In this document: in pieces, positions 25,692-34,378 of the stretch
Layout: each line of letters opens with the position of its first letter
How positions within the stretch are numbered: position 1 is the first letter of the stretch
DNA from: an uncultured Sphingomonadales bacterium
GTDB taxonomy: Bacteria > Pseudomonadota > Alphaproteobacteria > Sphingomonadales > Sphingomonadaceae
DNA length: 44,012 nucleotides
Reading direction: 5' to 3'
Assembly: GCA_903848655.1 (NCBI GenBank)
Contig: CAINGT010000029.1
Location: 1 to 44,012 of the forward strand
The notes under the pieces: model-generated
What the model was told of the DNA's origin: nothing
Database searches by the model: none
Seen by the model: the letters and a program-made list of their open reading frames with translations, nothing else
Program-made: the position numbers and the translations under genes

Positions 25692-27065
25692 TTAAAAACT
25701 GGCCTCGGCATAGATCCGCGCAAGATCGCCGCCCCACGCGCCGTGATAGCGATCGAGCAGCGCTTGCGCCGGGGTATGGCCGCGTGCCAGCGCGGCTTCG
25801 AGCGGCTGGAGATAGCCCGTCTCGTTATCACCCGCATCGTTCAGCCGCGCGCGCGCAGCCAAGCCCTGCCGCGACAGCGCGAGCACCTGCGGCGCGATTT
25901 CGCGCAACGTGCCACCCCCCGGCAGCGGCGCATCGAGCCCCAGCCGGGGCACTGCCGCGCGCAAGGCTTCGCGCCCGGGCATGTCCCAATCGCGCACCAG
26001 ATCCCACGCCGCATCCAACGCGCCCTGATCGTACAGCAGCCCGACCCAGAACGCCGGCAGCGCGCAAATCTGGCCTTGCGTTCCGCCATCGGCACCGCGC
26101 ATTTCGAGAAACGATTTCAGCCGCACTTCGGGAAACGCGGTGGACAAATGGTCGGTCCAATCGGACGGGCGCGGCTTTTCACCCGGCAGTGCGGGCAAGC
26201 GGCCAGCGAGAAAATCACGAAACGATTGCCCGGCGGCATCGATATAGCGCCCATCGCGGAACACGAAATACATCGGCACATCGAGCATGTAATCGACATA
26301 GCGTTCATAGCCGAACCCCGGCTCGAACACGAATGGCAGCATCCCGGTGCGCTGCGGATCGGTATCGGACCAGATATGGCTGCGATACGATTGATAGCCG
26401 TTGGGCCGCCCTTCAAGGAACGGCGAATTGGCGAACAGCGCGGTTGCGAGCGGCTGCAACGCCAGGCTGACGCGGAATTTGCGCACCATGTCGGCCTCGC
26501 TCGCATAGTCGAGGTTGACCTGCACGGTGCACGTGCGCAGCATCATGTCGAGCCCCATCGTGCCGACGCGCGGCATATGGCGCAGCATGATCGCATAACG
26601 GCCTTTGGGCATGACCGGCAGGTCGGCGCGCGTCTTGTCCGGCCACAGCCCCAGCCCAAGATAGCCAAGCCCCAGCCGATCACCCACCGCCTTGACTTGC
26701 GCCAGATGCCGCCCGGTTTCCGCGCAAGTCTGGTGCAAGTTTTCCAGCGGCGCGCCCGACAGTTCCAACTGCCCGGCGGGTTCGAGGCTGATTGCGCCAT
26801 CGGTCCCGCTCAGCGCGATCACGTGCCCGCCTTCGACCACTGGTTCCCAGCCGAATTCGGTCAACCCCATCAACAGATCGCGGATACCGCCCGGCTCGTC
26901 ATAGCTTGGCGCGCGGTGGTCGGCCTTGCGATAGACGAACTTTTCGTGCTCGGTGCCGATACGCCAGCGCACGGCCGGTTTTTCGCCCTTTTGCATCGGG
27001 GCAATCAGATCCGCGCGGCGCTCGATCCGGGGTTCGTTGTCTGCGCTGTCCTGCCGTGTGCTCAT
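25692..27065 (-). CDS. gshA: Glutamate-cysteine ligase, plant/proteobacterial type
   Basis: Catalyses the first step of glutathione synthesis, joining glutamate and cysteine with ATP. The 457-residue length and motifs such as RIGTEHEKFVYRK, FEPGFGYERYVDYMLDVPMYFV and RGADGG match the GCS2 family found in alphaproteobacteria and plants rather than the E. coli type. Cysteines that form the plant redox switch are not evident. ATG 27065 lies 11 bases after the stop of rsmE on the same strand, and the ABM gene follows after 21 bases, suggesting an rsmE-gshA-ABM operon. Confidence 0.93.
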   Translation of the reverse strand: MSTRQDSADNEPRIERRADLIAPMQKGEKPAVRWRIGTEHEKFVYRKADHRAPSYDEPGGIRDLLMGLTEFGWEPVVEGGHVIALSGTDGAISLEPAGQLELSGAPLENLHQTCAETGRHLAQVKAVGDRLGLGYLGLGLWPDKTRADLPVMPKGRYAIMLRHMPRVGTMGLDMMLRTCTVQVNLDYASEADMVRKFRVSLALQPLATALFANSPFLEGRPNGYQSYRSHIWSDTDPQRTGMLPFVFEPGFGYERYVDYMLDVPMYFVFRDGRYIDAAGQSFRDFLAGRLPALPGEKPRPSDWTDHLSTAFPEVRLKSFLEMRGADGGTQGQICALPAFWVGLLYDQGALDAAWDLVRDWDMPGREALRAAVPRLGLDAPLPGGGTLREIAPQVLALSRQGLAARARLNDAGDNETGYLQPLEAALARGHTPAQALLDRYHGAWGGDLARIYAEASF

Positions 27066-27076
27066 GTGCCAAGGCG

Positions 27077-27868
27077 TTAAAGATCGAACCGGCTTTGCGC
27101 CAGTGGAATTACGCTCCAGTCACCCACCAGCCCCATCCACAGCGCGGTGGCGGCAAGCGCGGCGGTTTCACCGCGCAAGATACGCGGGCCAAGGCTGATC
27201 GCGCGGGCCGCCGGATGCGCGCGGATTGCCGCGCGTTCCTCGCTGTCAAACCCGCCTTCGGGGCCGATCAGCAGCCCCGCCGGGCCAGGTTGCGCGGCGA
27301 ACTGCGCCGCCGCCGGATCGCCGCCGGTTTCATCGGCAAACCACAGCACGCGCTGCGGCGGCCAATCGCCGAGCAAGGCCGCCAGCCCCAGCGGCGCATC
27401 GCAGACCGGCAGTGCGGTGCGCGCGCATTGCTCTGCCGCCTCAATCAGCGTGGCGCGCGCGCGATCAGGATTGAGCCGGTCGGCCACGCAGCGCCGCGTC
27501 AGCACCGGGCGAATGCGCGCGACGCCGAGTTCGCAGGCTTTTTCAAGCACCCAATCGAACCGGTCTTTCTTTAGCAGCGCCGGGCACAGCCAGAAATCGG
27601 GCACGGCTTCGCGCGGGCGCAACCGCGCAACACAGCGCAAGCGCAGATCGCGCTTGCCGGTTTCGTCCACCGTCGCCGCCCATTCGCCGGTCAGGTTATC
27701 ACACAGAATGACCGTGCTGCCGGGGGCAAGCCGCATCACGCGCAACAAATAATGCGCCTGCGGGCCGTCGATCACGATGGGCGCGTCGTCATGCAGCGGG
27801 CCGGGCACGAACAGGCGCGGCGCGGATCGCGGGGGCCAGGCGGGGGTGGCGGGCAAAGCATCGGTCAT
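27077..27868 (-). CDS. rsmE: 16S rRNA (uracil-1498-N3)-methyltransferase
   Basis: Methylates U1498 of 16S rRNA with S-adenosylmethionine. The 263-residue protein has the N-terminal PUA-like RNA-binding part (RLFVPGPL, AHYLLRVMRL) and a C-terminal SPOUT knot with LLIGPEGGFDSEE and SLGPRILRGETAALAA, the two SAM-pocket signatures. ATG 27868 starts 77 bases from the divergent ubiA start; gshA follows after 11 bases on the same strand. Confidence 0.95.
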   Translation of the reverse strand: MTDALPATPAWPPRSAPRLFVPGPLHDDAPIVIDGPQAHYLLRVMRLAPGSTVILCDNLTGEWAATVDETGKRDLRLRCVARLRPREAVPDFWLCPALLKKDRFDWVLEKACELGVARIRPVLTRRCVADRLNPDRARATLIEAAEQCARTALPVCDAPLGLAALLGDWPPQRVLWFADETGGDPAAAQFAAQPGPAGLLIGPEGGFDSEERAAIRAHPAARAISLGPRILRGETAALAATALWMGLVGDWSVIPLAQSRFDL

Positions 27869-27945
27869 CGCCGTGTGGTAGGCGGGCAGCGGCGGTTCGG
27901 CAATCGGGCTTGCCCCGGCGCGCGGTCCGGCGCAGGATTGTGGCG

Positions 27946-28860
27946 ATGTCCGATCCTGCCATCATCGTGCCCGACAGCCAGCATCGCGGGCTGGTCGCAC
28001 GCCTGCCGCTGCCGTGGCGGCACTTTGCGCTGCTGGCGCGGTTTGACCGACCGATTGGCTGGTGGCTGCTGTTCTGGCCGTGCACGTGGGGGCTGTTCCT
28101 TGCCGGGGGTGGTGATCGCTGGATCATGGTCGGGTGGTTTCTGCTCGGCGCGGTGGCGATGCGCGGCGCGGGGTGCGTCTATAATGATCTTGTCGATGCC
28201 GATCTCGATGCGCGGGTGGCACGCACCGCAGCGCGGCCGATTGCCTGTGGCGCGGTGTCGCGCCGCGCGGGTTGGGCGTGGATCGTGGTGCTGGCAGGCA
28301 TCGGGCTGATCGTGCTCGTACAATTGCGCTGGCAGGCGCAGATCGTCGCGCTGGCCAGTCTGGCGCTGGTCGCGGCTTATCCGTTCATGAAGCGCCTGAC
28401 TGGCTGGCCGCAGGCGTGGCTGGGGCTCGTGTTCACATGGGGCGCGCCGACCGGCTGGGTCGAGGTGAGCGGGTTCGCCCATCTGGCTCCGCTCGCCCCA
28501 TTATACCTCGGGTGCTGGGCATGGTGCATGGGCTATGACACGATCTACGCCTGTCAGGATCGCGAAGACGATGCGATGATCGGAATTGGTTCGTCAGCAC
28601 TATCGTTTGGTCGCCATGTCCGCGCCGGGGTGACCGGCCTTTATGCGCTGGCGCTGGCCGGGTGGGCGGGGGCGATCTGGCTGGTGCGGCCCGATCCGCT
28701 GGCGCTGCTGGCGCTGCTGCCAGTGGCGCTGCACTGTGGCTGGCAAGCGCTGACACTCCGGGCCGACAATGGCGACAATGCCTTGGCACGGTTTCGCAGC
28801 AATCGCTTTGCCGGGCTGCTGATGGCGGCGGCGTGCTATGTGGTGGGGACAAGCGGCTGA
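27946..28860 (+). CDS. ubiA: 4-hydroxybenzoate polyprenyltransferase
   Basis: Membrane prenyltransferase that attaches the polyprenyl tail to 4-hydroxybenzoate in ubiquinone synthesis. The 304-residue protein has about nine hydrophobic helices. The first aspartate-rich motif NDLVDADLD covers residues 80-88 (N80, D81, D84, D88), and the second, YDTIYACQDREDD, is in the middle of the protein, both typical of UbiA. ATG 27946 is chosen with CAGGA upstream; GTG 27940 is also possible. It is divergent from rsmE. Confidence 0.94.
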   Translation: MSDPAIIVPDSQHRGLVARLPLPWRHFALLARFDRPIGWWLLFWPCTWGLFLAGGGDRWIMVGWFLLGAVAMRGAGCVYNDLVDADLDARVARTAARPIACGAVSRRAGWAWIVVLAGIGLIVLVQLRWQAQIVALASLALVAAYPFMKRLTGWPQAWLGLVFTWGAPTGWVEVSGFAHLAPLAPLYLGCWAWCMGYDTIYACQDREDDAMIGIGSSALSFGRHVRAGVTGLYALALAGWAGAIWLVRPDPLALLALLPVALHCGWQALTLRADNGDNALARFRSNRFAGLLMAAACYVVGTSG

Positions 28861-28905
28861 TCCATGCCAAAGCCCCCTCCCCCGTTTGGGCGAGAGCATT
28901 TTCAA

Positions 28906-28945
28906 GGCAGGTGGAAACGCAGTTCACCTCAGGTAATCACCTGCC
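28906..28945. repeat. Short inverted repeat downstream of ubiA
   Basis: GGCAGGTG (28906-28913) is perfectly complementary to CACCTGCC (28938-28945), with a 24-base loop. It could be a weak terminator or the remains of another repeat. It lies in the 353-base gap between ubiA and the small CxxC protein, together with the dispersed repeat at 28960-29063; the remaining 150 bases before that gene show nothing I can name. Confidence 0.3.
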
Positions 28946-28959
28946 GACTCGAAACAAAC

Positions 28960-29063
28960 TAAAGCGTGATGCAAAAAAGTGGGAACCGATTTTTTGCAAT
29001 AAATCACGCGAAAACAGAGACTCTAAAGCGGAATGCGATTCAATCTAATCGCATTCCGCTTTA
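28960..29063 (+). repeat. Dispersed repeat, module A plus module B (copy 5)
   Basis: Module A (28960-29023) differs from the other copies by a few substitutions (GCAAAAAAGTGGGAACCGAT). Module B is a perfect 16-bp stem (29024-29039 with 29048-29063) around an 8-base loop. Order and orientation are the same as in the copy at 17420. Confidence 0.9.
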
Positions 29064-29213
29064 GGAATCGAGGCCGCGCGATCCGCGCGCACCCCCGGCG
29101 CAATCCCCACCAGGCGCTTAACCATTGTGCGATCGTGCCGTTCTACCAGGGTGAGCGGCGCTTCGCCGAGCGGGCGTGGTGAAAGGCGATCGGGTGGTAA
29201 CGGGTATGTGCGC

Positions 29214-29651
29214 ATGGAAGCCCTGACCCAGTGCTGGTTTACCCGGGTGCACCGTCCCGAGCGCGAACGCCATCGCGAAGAGGATGGATCGCTGACCAGC
29301 ACGTGCCGCTATTGCCAGCGCCCGGTGGTCAGTTGGGATCGCGAAAACTGGAACTTGTCGGGCGGGCTGGATATGGCGCGGCTGGTCGAATTGACCTCTG
29401 GCCGCACGTTGACGCTGATCGACACGCTGGGTGATCTGATCGTGCGCCGCTTTCCCGTGCGGCATCTGGAATGCGAAGCCGATATCGACGCGTTCAAGCA
29501 AGACTTGCGCGCGCAATATGGGCTCGATGATCCCGATACGACGCTCGCACTGTTCGACAGCGCACCGCGCCAGCGCCGCAAAACGCGCATCCGCCCCGAT
29601 GGCGAAAGCGGGGCGATCCCGCCCGATTCCGGTCAATCCCCCCCGGTGTGA
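29214..29651 (+). CDS. Small conserved-looking protein with a CxxC motif
   Basis: I do not recognise this 145-residue protein. Residues 31-34 are CRYC, a possible zinc knuckle, with C7 and H13 as candidate further ligands. The central part, DMARLVELTSGRTLTLIDTLGDLIVRRFPVRHLECEADIDAFKQDLRAQYGL split across two short blocks, reads like a compact folded domain. The C-terminus is basic and Pro/Ser-rich. ATG 29214 is chosen; the frame is open from 29127 but the extra part is Arg/Ser-rich and unlikely. Its 3' end overlaps the end of the convergent tyrA by 19 bases. Even codon use like its neighbours supports a real gene. Confidence 0.65.
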   Translation: MEALTQCWFTRVHRPERERHREEDGSLTSTCRYCQRPVVSWDRENWNLSGGLDMARLVELTSGRTLTLIDTLGDLIVRRFPVRHLECEADIDAFKQDLRAQYGLDDPDTTLALFDSAPRQRRKTRIRPDGESGAIPPDSGQSPPV

Positions 29652-30559
29652 TCGCTGCGCCCGAAATCGGGGCGCGCATCGTCTTGCCCCATCGCGATGA
29701 TCGAACGCCGGATCGCGCGGGTGCGGGTGAAATGATCGAACAGCGCAAGTCCATCGCCCGCGCGGATCGCGGTTTCAAGCGCGGACAGATCGCGGTTGAA
29801 GCGTTCCAGCATCGCCAGCACGGCATCGCGGTTTGACAGGAACACGTCGCGCCACATCGTCGGATCGGACGCGGCGATGCGGGTAAAATCGCGGAATCCC
29901 CCGGCGGAAAACTTGATGACCTCGCTTTGCGTCACGCGTTCGAGGTCGGATGCGGTGCCGACGATGGTATAGGCGATCAGGTGCGGCAAATGGCTGGTCA
30001 CCGCGAGCACGAGATCGTGATGTTCGGCATCCATCGTTTCGACCCGCGCGCCAAACGCTTCCCACAGCGCGACCAGCCGCGCCAGATCATCGGGCGCAAC
30101 ATCGGAGGGCGGGGTCAGGATGCACCAGCGGTTGCGGAACAAGGCGGCAAAGCCCGCATCCGGCCCGCTCTGTTCGGTGCCCGCGACCGGATGCGCGGGG
30201 ATCACGCGATGGCCGGGCAGTGCTTCGGCGAGCGCGGCGGCGACCCCGGCCTTGCTCGACCCGACATCGCTGATGATGACGCCGGGGGCGAGGCTGGGCG
30301 CCATGGCGCGCGCGGCATCGCCCATCGCGCCGACCGGTACGCACAGCACGACCAGATCGGCCCCCGCCACTGCAGCGGCGGCGCTGTCGGTGATAGTGTC
30401 GGCCAGCGCGATGTCGTGCGCGCGCTGCCGCACCGCCGGATCGGCGTCATAGCCGGTAATCACGATGTCCGGCACCCCGGCGCGCGCGGCACGCGCGACC
30501 GAACTGCCCAGCAAGCCCAGCCCGATCACCGCCACATGGCGAAACGGTGCCGCCGTCAT
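29633..30559 (-). CDS. tyrA: Prephenate/arogenate dehydrogenase
   Basis: A 308-residue dehydrogenase of tyrosine synthesis that oxidatively decarboxylates prephenate or arogenate. The N-terminal Rossmann domain has GLGLLG at residues 13-18. The catalytic region [13 protein letters not shown] contains the conserved histidine, followed by the helical dimer domain with [11 protein letters not shown] and [16 protein letters not shown]. Whether it prefers prephenate or arogenate and NAD or NADP cannot be told. The start overlaps the stop of hisC by four bases, so the two genes are coupled. The 3' end overlaps that of the convergent CxxC gene by 19 bases. Confidence 0.92.
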   Translation of the reverse strand: MTAAPFRHVAVIGLGLLGSSVARAARAGVPDIVITGYDADPAVRQRAHDIALADTITDSAAAAVAGADLVVLCVPVGAMGDAARAMAPSLAPGVIISDVGSSKAGVAAALAEALPGHRVIPAHPVAGTEQSGPDAGFAALFRNRWCILTPPSDVAPDDLARLVALWEAFGARVETMDAEHHDLVLAVTSHLPHLIAYTIVGTASDLERVTQSEVIKFSAGGFRDFTRIAASDPTMWRDVFLSNRDAVLAMLERFNRDLSALETAIRAGDGLALFDHFTRTRAIRRSIIAMGQDDARPDFGRSDHTGGD

Positions 30560-31674
30560 GCGCGCGCCAAGCGCGATAGCGTGGCGGCAATCGTATCCAT
30601 CTGTTCGGCGGTGCCAATCGTCACGCGCAAACAGTGCGGCAGCCCTTGGCCCGGCAGCCAGCGCGTGATGAAGCCTTGCGCGATCAACCCGCGATAGGCC
30701 GCTTCGGCGGTAAGCGTTCCGGAAAATTCGATCAGCACGAAGTTGGCCTGGCTGGGCAAAGCGCGCAAGCCGTGGTTGCCGAGCGCGGTGATCGCGGCGA
30801 CGAAGCGCGCGCGTTCGCGGGAATTGTGGTCGCGCGATTGCGCCACGAAGTGCTGATCGCCCAAGGCAGCCAGCGCGGTCGCCTGCCCCGACAGCGACAG
30901 ATTGAACGGCCCGCGAATTCGGTTGAGCATATCGACGAGCGCGGCATCGCCCGTCGCCCAGCCGACGCGTTCGCCCGCCAGCCCGTAAATCTTGGAAAAC
31001 GTGCGCGTCACCAGCACATTGGACGCGGTAGCCGCCAAGTCCAGCGCGCCATCATCGTCCGACGCGGGGACATATTCGGCATAAGCCTGATCGATCACCA
31101 GCAGGATATCGCGGCGCAACCCGGCGTGCAGCCGCGCCAGCGCGTTGCGGTCGGCATAGCTGCCGGTGGGATTGTTGGGGTTGGCGACGAACACCACACG
31201 CGTTGCCGGGGTAACCGCCGCCAGCAGCGCGTCGACATCGGTGCCATAATCGGCATCTGGCGCGACCACCGGTTCGGCCCCGCAACGCCGCGCGGCAATC
31301 GGATAGACCGAAAAGCCATAGCGCACATAGACCACCTGATCGCCCGGCCCGGCAAAAGCTTGCCCGGCCAAGTGGAGCAATTCGTCCGACCCGGTGCCCA
31401 TCACGATGCGCGCGGGCGCGATCCCGTGCAAGCGCCCGAGCGCGGTGCGCAGCGCAACACTGTCGGGATCGGGGTAGCGCGCCTGATCGCCCGCATCGGC
31501 CCGCGCCACGCGCGCCGCCGCGCTGGTGCCGAGCGGGTTTTCATTCGCCGACAGCTTGATGAGCGCCTTGCCATCATCGCCGGTCGATTTGCCCGGCACA
31601 TAAGCGTCAATCGCCGCAATCCACGGTTTGGGGCGCGGTCGGTCGGTGGGCGGGGGAATATGCTGCGTGGTCAT
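30556..31674 (-). CDS. hisC: Histidinol-phosphate/aromatic aminotransferase
   Basis: A 372-residue PLP enzyme of the HisC group. The PLP lysine is K228 in [17 protein letters not shown], and the family signatures LSANENPLG and NPNNPTGSY are present. HisC acts in histidine synthesis, but HisC-like enzymes next to tyrA often transaminate aromatic keto acids or prephenate as well, and that placement fits here. ATG 31674 is chosen; the open frame upstream continues 42 codons without recognisable sequence. It overlaps tyrA by four bases and follows an acyl-CoA dehydrogenase gene after 67 bases on the same strand. Confidence 0.9.
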   Translation of the reverse strand: MTTQHIPPPTDRPRPKPWIAAIDAYVPGKSTGDDGKALIKLSANENPLGTSAAARVARADAGDQARYPDPDSVALRTALGRLHGIAPARIVMGTGSDELLHLAGQAFAGPGDQVVYVRYGFSVYPIAARRCGAEPVVAPDADYGTDVDALLAAVTPATRVVFVANPNNPTGSYADRNALARLHAGLRRDILLVIDQAYAEYVPASDDDGALDLAATASNVLVTRTFSKIYGLAGERVGWATGDAALVDMLNRIRGPFNLSLSGQATALAALGDQHFVAQSRDHNSRERARFVAAITALGNHGLRALPSQANFVLIEFSGTLTAEAAYRGLIAQGFITRWLPGQGLPHCLRVTIGTAEQMDTIAATLSRLARA

Positions 31675-31741
31675 GCGCGCGGGCCTTAACCGGGTTCGCC
31701 TCGCAAGGAAACCGGTGAAAGCGGGCGTCAGGCTTTGGCGG

Positions 31742-32848
31742 TCAGGCGGGGATGATGTCCTGCCCCAGCGCGATGTAGCGCGCGAGGTGGTGATCTTCAT
31801 CGCCCAATTCGTGCCCGATCATCATCAGCCGCTTGGCATAGTGCGACAGCGCCAGATCCCATGTCATGCCGATACCGCCGTGGACCTGAATCGCCTCTTC
31901 CGCCACCAGCGACCCGGCTTTGCCAATCGTCACTTTGGCCGCGCTCACCGCGCGTTCGCGCGTTGTGCGCGGGCCAGACGCGCGGTCGGCCGCGTTGATT
32001 GCGGCAGAGCGGGCCTGTTCGATTTCCAGCGCCAACGTCGCCATGCGGTGCTGCAACGCCTGAAACTTGCCGATGGCTTGCCCGAACTGCTTGCGCGTGC
32101 GCAGATAGTCGAGCGTGTGATCGCGCAGCACGTCCATCACCGCCACTGCTTCCCACGCCAGCGCCACCAGCGCCAATGCGCGCGCGGCTTCGATCACGGA
32201 CGCAGCCTCGCCCGCTGTGCCGATTAGCACGGCGGGAGTGGCGGCAAAGCCGATATCGCCAGCCGATCCGCCATCGACGAGCAAATAGTCGCGAATGGTC
32301 AGCCCCGGCGCGCCGGCTTCGACCAGAAATGTCGTCAGACCTTGCGGTGCTTGTGCCACCACCACCAGCCGGTCCGCGCTGCCCGCTGCGGCCACGACCG
32401 TCTTGGCCCCATCAAGCACCCAGCCCGCGCCCGTAGGCGTGGCGCGCGTGGTGATCGCGGCGGGGTCGAACCACGTGTCGGCTTCTTCTTCGGCATAGGT
32501 CACCACGCTCGTTCCGGCGATCAGCGCGGCGAGCGCATCGGTCTGCCCCGCTGCGGCCAGCACGTGCCCCGCCTGCAACGCTGCCAGATATGGCCCGGTC
32601 AGCAAAGCGCGGCCAATCTCGCCAAACACCACAGCGATATCGAACGGCGATCCGCCATAGCCGCCGTGGCTTTCATCGAACCATGCGCCGATTGCGCCAA
32701 GGTCGGCCATGTCCTGCCACAGCGCGCGCGACCAGCCGCTGCCTTCGAACGCCCCATCTTTGCGCGCGGCAAACGGGGCTTTGGCCGCCAGCAGCCGCCG
32801 CAGCGAATCGACCAGCATCTGCCGGTCCTGTCCGAGCGAAAAATCCAT
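31742..32848 (-). CDS. Acyl-CoA dehydrogenase, small type (pimeloyl-CoA dehydrogenase-like)
   Basis: A 368-residue flavoprotein that would oxidise an acyl-CoA to the enoyl-CoA. The C-terminal half holds the FAD/dimer patterns [19 protein letters not shown] and [11 protein letters not shown]. The N-terminal domain is shorter and more divergent than in the partner, as seen for the small member of the pimeloyl-CoA dehydrogenase pair. ATG 32848 lies 5 bases after the stop of the large-type gene, so the two probably form a heteromer. The substrate is unknown. Confidence 0.86.
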   Translation of the reverse strand: MDFSLGQDRQMLVDSLRRLLAAKAPFAARKDGAFEGSGWSRALWQDMADLGAIGAWFDESHGGYGGSPFDIAVVFGEIGRALLTGPYLAALQAGHVLAAAGQTDALAALIAGTSVVTYAEEEADTWFDPAAITTRATPTGAGWVLDGAKTVVAAAGSADRLVVVAQAPQGLTTFLVEAGAPGLTIRDYLLVDGGSAGDIGFAATPAVLIGTAGEAASVIEAARALALVALAWEAVAVMDVLRDHTLDYLRTRKQFGQAIGKFQALQHRMATLALEIEQARSAAINAADRASGPRTTRERAVSAAKVTIGKAGSLVAEEAIQVHGGIGMTWDLALSHYAKRLMMIGHELGDEDHHLARYIALGQDIIPA

Positions 32849-32853
32849 GCGCG

Positions 32854-34050
32854 TCAGAGCTCCAGAATGGCTTTGGTGATGATCTCGCGCTGCACTTCGT
32901 TCGATCCGCCAAAGATCGACAGCTTGCGATCGTTGAAATAGCGCGTTGCCACCGGCCCGGCCCAATCCGGCCCGACCGGCGCACCATTCCACCCGCCTTC
33001 AAACGCTTCAGGCAGCCACGGGCGCGCGTGGACCCCGGCGGCGCGGCGTGTCAGATCATCGATTTGCTGGCGAATTTCAGTGCCGCGAATTTTCAGCATC
33101 GAGCTTTCCGCCACCGGTGCCGCGCCCGCGCCAGCTTCAACCAGCACGCGCAAATTGGTGGTCTGCATGTTTTCCAGTTCGATTTCCGTGCGCGCCAGCC
33201 GCGCCGCAAACTGCGGATCTTCGGCCAGCGGGCGGCCATGGCGCTGCCGCGAGCGCGCAATCGCCCGCAATTCGTCCAGCGCCGCCATCGACGCACCGAC
33301 CCCGGCAATATTGGTGCGTTCATACGTCAGCAGGTACTTGGCGTACGTCCAGCCGCGGTTTTCCTCACCCACCAGATTGGCGACCGGCACGCGCACATTG
33401 GTCAGAAACACCGCGTTGACTTCGCAGTCTCCCGACAGCAGCTTGATCGGGCGCACTTCGATCCCCGGGCTGGCCATGTCGATCAGCAAAAAGCTGATCC
33501 CGTCCTGCCGTTTGCCGCCGGTCGCGGTGCGCACGAGGCAGAACATCATCGTGGCGTGTTGTGCCAGTGTGGTCCAGGTCTTTTGCCCGTTGACGATATA
33601 GACATCGCCTTCGCGCACCGCGCTGGTGGTCAGGCTGGCAAGGTCAGACCCCGCTCCGGGTTCGGAATAGCCTTGGCACCACCAGTCGGTGCCATTCAGA
33701 ATGCGCGGCAACCAGTGCCGCTTTTGCGCTTCGGAGCCATATTTCAGCAGCACCGGGCCGATCATCGACACCCCGAACGGCAGGATGCGCGGAGCATGGG
33801 CCAGCGCGGTTTCGGTTTCAAAGATGAACCGTTCCATCACCGTCCAGCCAGTGCCGCCCCAATCGACCGGCCAATGGTTGGCCAGCCAGCCGCGCGTTTG
33901 CAGTATGGCGTGCCATTCTTCCTGTTCCGCGCGGGTCAGGTGCTGGTCCTTGCGCACTTTGTCCGACAGGCGCTGGGGCAGATGCGCGGCCAGAAACGCG
34001 CGCACTTCGCTGCGAAATGCCTCTTCGCTGGCACTGTATGTCAGGTCCAT
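32854..34050 (-). CDS. Acyl-CoA dehydrogenase, large type (pimeloyl-CoA dehydrogenase-like)
   Basis: A 398-residue acyl-CoA dehydrogenase. It has the N-terminal helical domain, the middle FAD-binding beta domain with GYSEPGAGSDLASLTT and NGQKTWTTLAQHA, and the C-terminal helical domain ending IFGGSNEVQREIITKAIL. It matches the large partner of PimC/PimD-like pairs. AAGGAGAG, a strong ribosome-binding site, stands just before ATG 34050. It is the first gene of a minus-strand series (large, small, hisC, tyrA) and is divergent from the sulfotransferase operon across a 328-base control region that holds a perfect 16-bp palindrome. Confidence 0.9.
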   Translation of the reverse strand: MDLTYSASEEAFRSEVRAFLAAHLPQRLSDKVRKDQHLTRAEQEEWHAILQTRGWLANHWPVDWGGTGWTVMERFIFETETALAHAPRILPFGVSMIGPVLLKYGSEAQKRHWLPRILNGTDWWCQGYSEPGAGSDLASLTTSAVREGDVYIVNGQKTWTTLAQHATMMFCLVRTATGGKRQDGISFLLIDMASPGIEVRPIKLLSGDCEVNAVFLTNVRVPVANLVGEENRGWTYAKYLLTYERTNIAGVGASMAALDELRAIARSRQRHGRPLAEDPQFAARLARTEIELENMQTTNLRVLVEAGAGAAPVAESSMLKIRGTEIRQQIDDLTRRAAGVHARPWLPEAFEGGWNGAPVGPDWAGPVATRYFNDRKLSIFGGSNEVQREIITKAILEL

Positions 34051-34127
34051 GCCCGCTCTCTCCTTGCAAACCGGCGCGCCGACCGGTCATTTCATCGAAC
34101 GATTAACATATCGGTACGCCTCGGCAA

Positions 34128-34143
34128 GTGGCCAATTGGCCAC
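34128..34143. promoter_or_regulatory. Perfect 16-bp palindrome, likely operator
   Basis: GTGGCCAATTGGCCAC reads the same on both strands, without a spacer. It lies 77 bases before the acyl-CoA dehydrogenase start on one side and 26 bases upstream of the -35 element of the divergent sulfotransferase promoter on the other. Its form suits a dimeric regulator such as TetR, MarR or GntR type; none is encoded next to it. Confidence 0.5.
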
Positions 34144-34169
34144 GCCACTGGCACGAAATGCCGGGCGTC

Positions 34170-34198
34170 TTGCCCTCTACGCTTTACGACGTATTATA
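34170..34198 (+). promoter_or_regulatory. Sigma-70-type promoter of the sulfotransferase/receptor operon
   Basis: TTGCCC at 34170-34175, a 16-base spacer, and TATTAT at 34192-34197 (alternatively ATTATA with a 17-base spacer). Transcription would begin near 34204, giving a leader of about 175 bases to the TTG start at 34379. The rest of the 328-base intergenic region holds the palindrome at 34128 and otherwise nothing recognised. Confidence 0.45.
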
Positions 34199-34378
34199 CG
34201 GGGATATTGGCTGTGATCTAAGAGCCGGTAGAATTGTGCGATCAAGGTGGTTTGGCAAGTGGGCAGCCCCTGTCAACCAACTGAAATATTTAAGCGATAA
34301 CCATTGTCCGAACTGCCGGTAAGGGCTGCGGACGAAACGACTGTCGGGGTGGACAACGCGATCTTAGGGGGGTCTCGA

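Noticed and set aside
25356..27080. A 574-codon open frame on the plus strand
   Set aside because: It is antisense to gshA and the ABM gene, is Arg/His/Gln-rich and shows no motifs.
32590..34221. A 543-codon plus-strand frame opposite the acyl-CoA dehydrogenase pair
   Set aside because: Both dehydrogenases have clear FAD and C-terminal motifs; the opposite frame has none.
34204..34378. Leader searched for a small peptide gene as substrate of the sulfotransferase
   Set aside because: No short frame with a good ribosome-binding site and a Tyr-containing acidic motif was seen.
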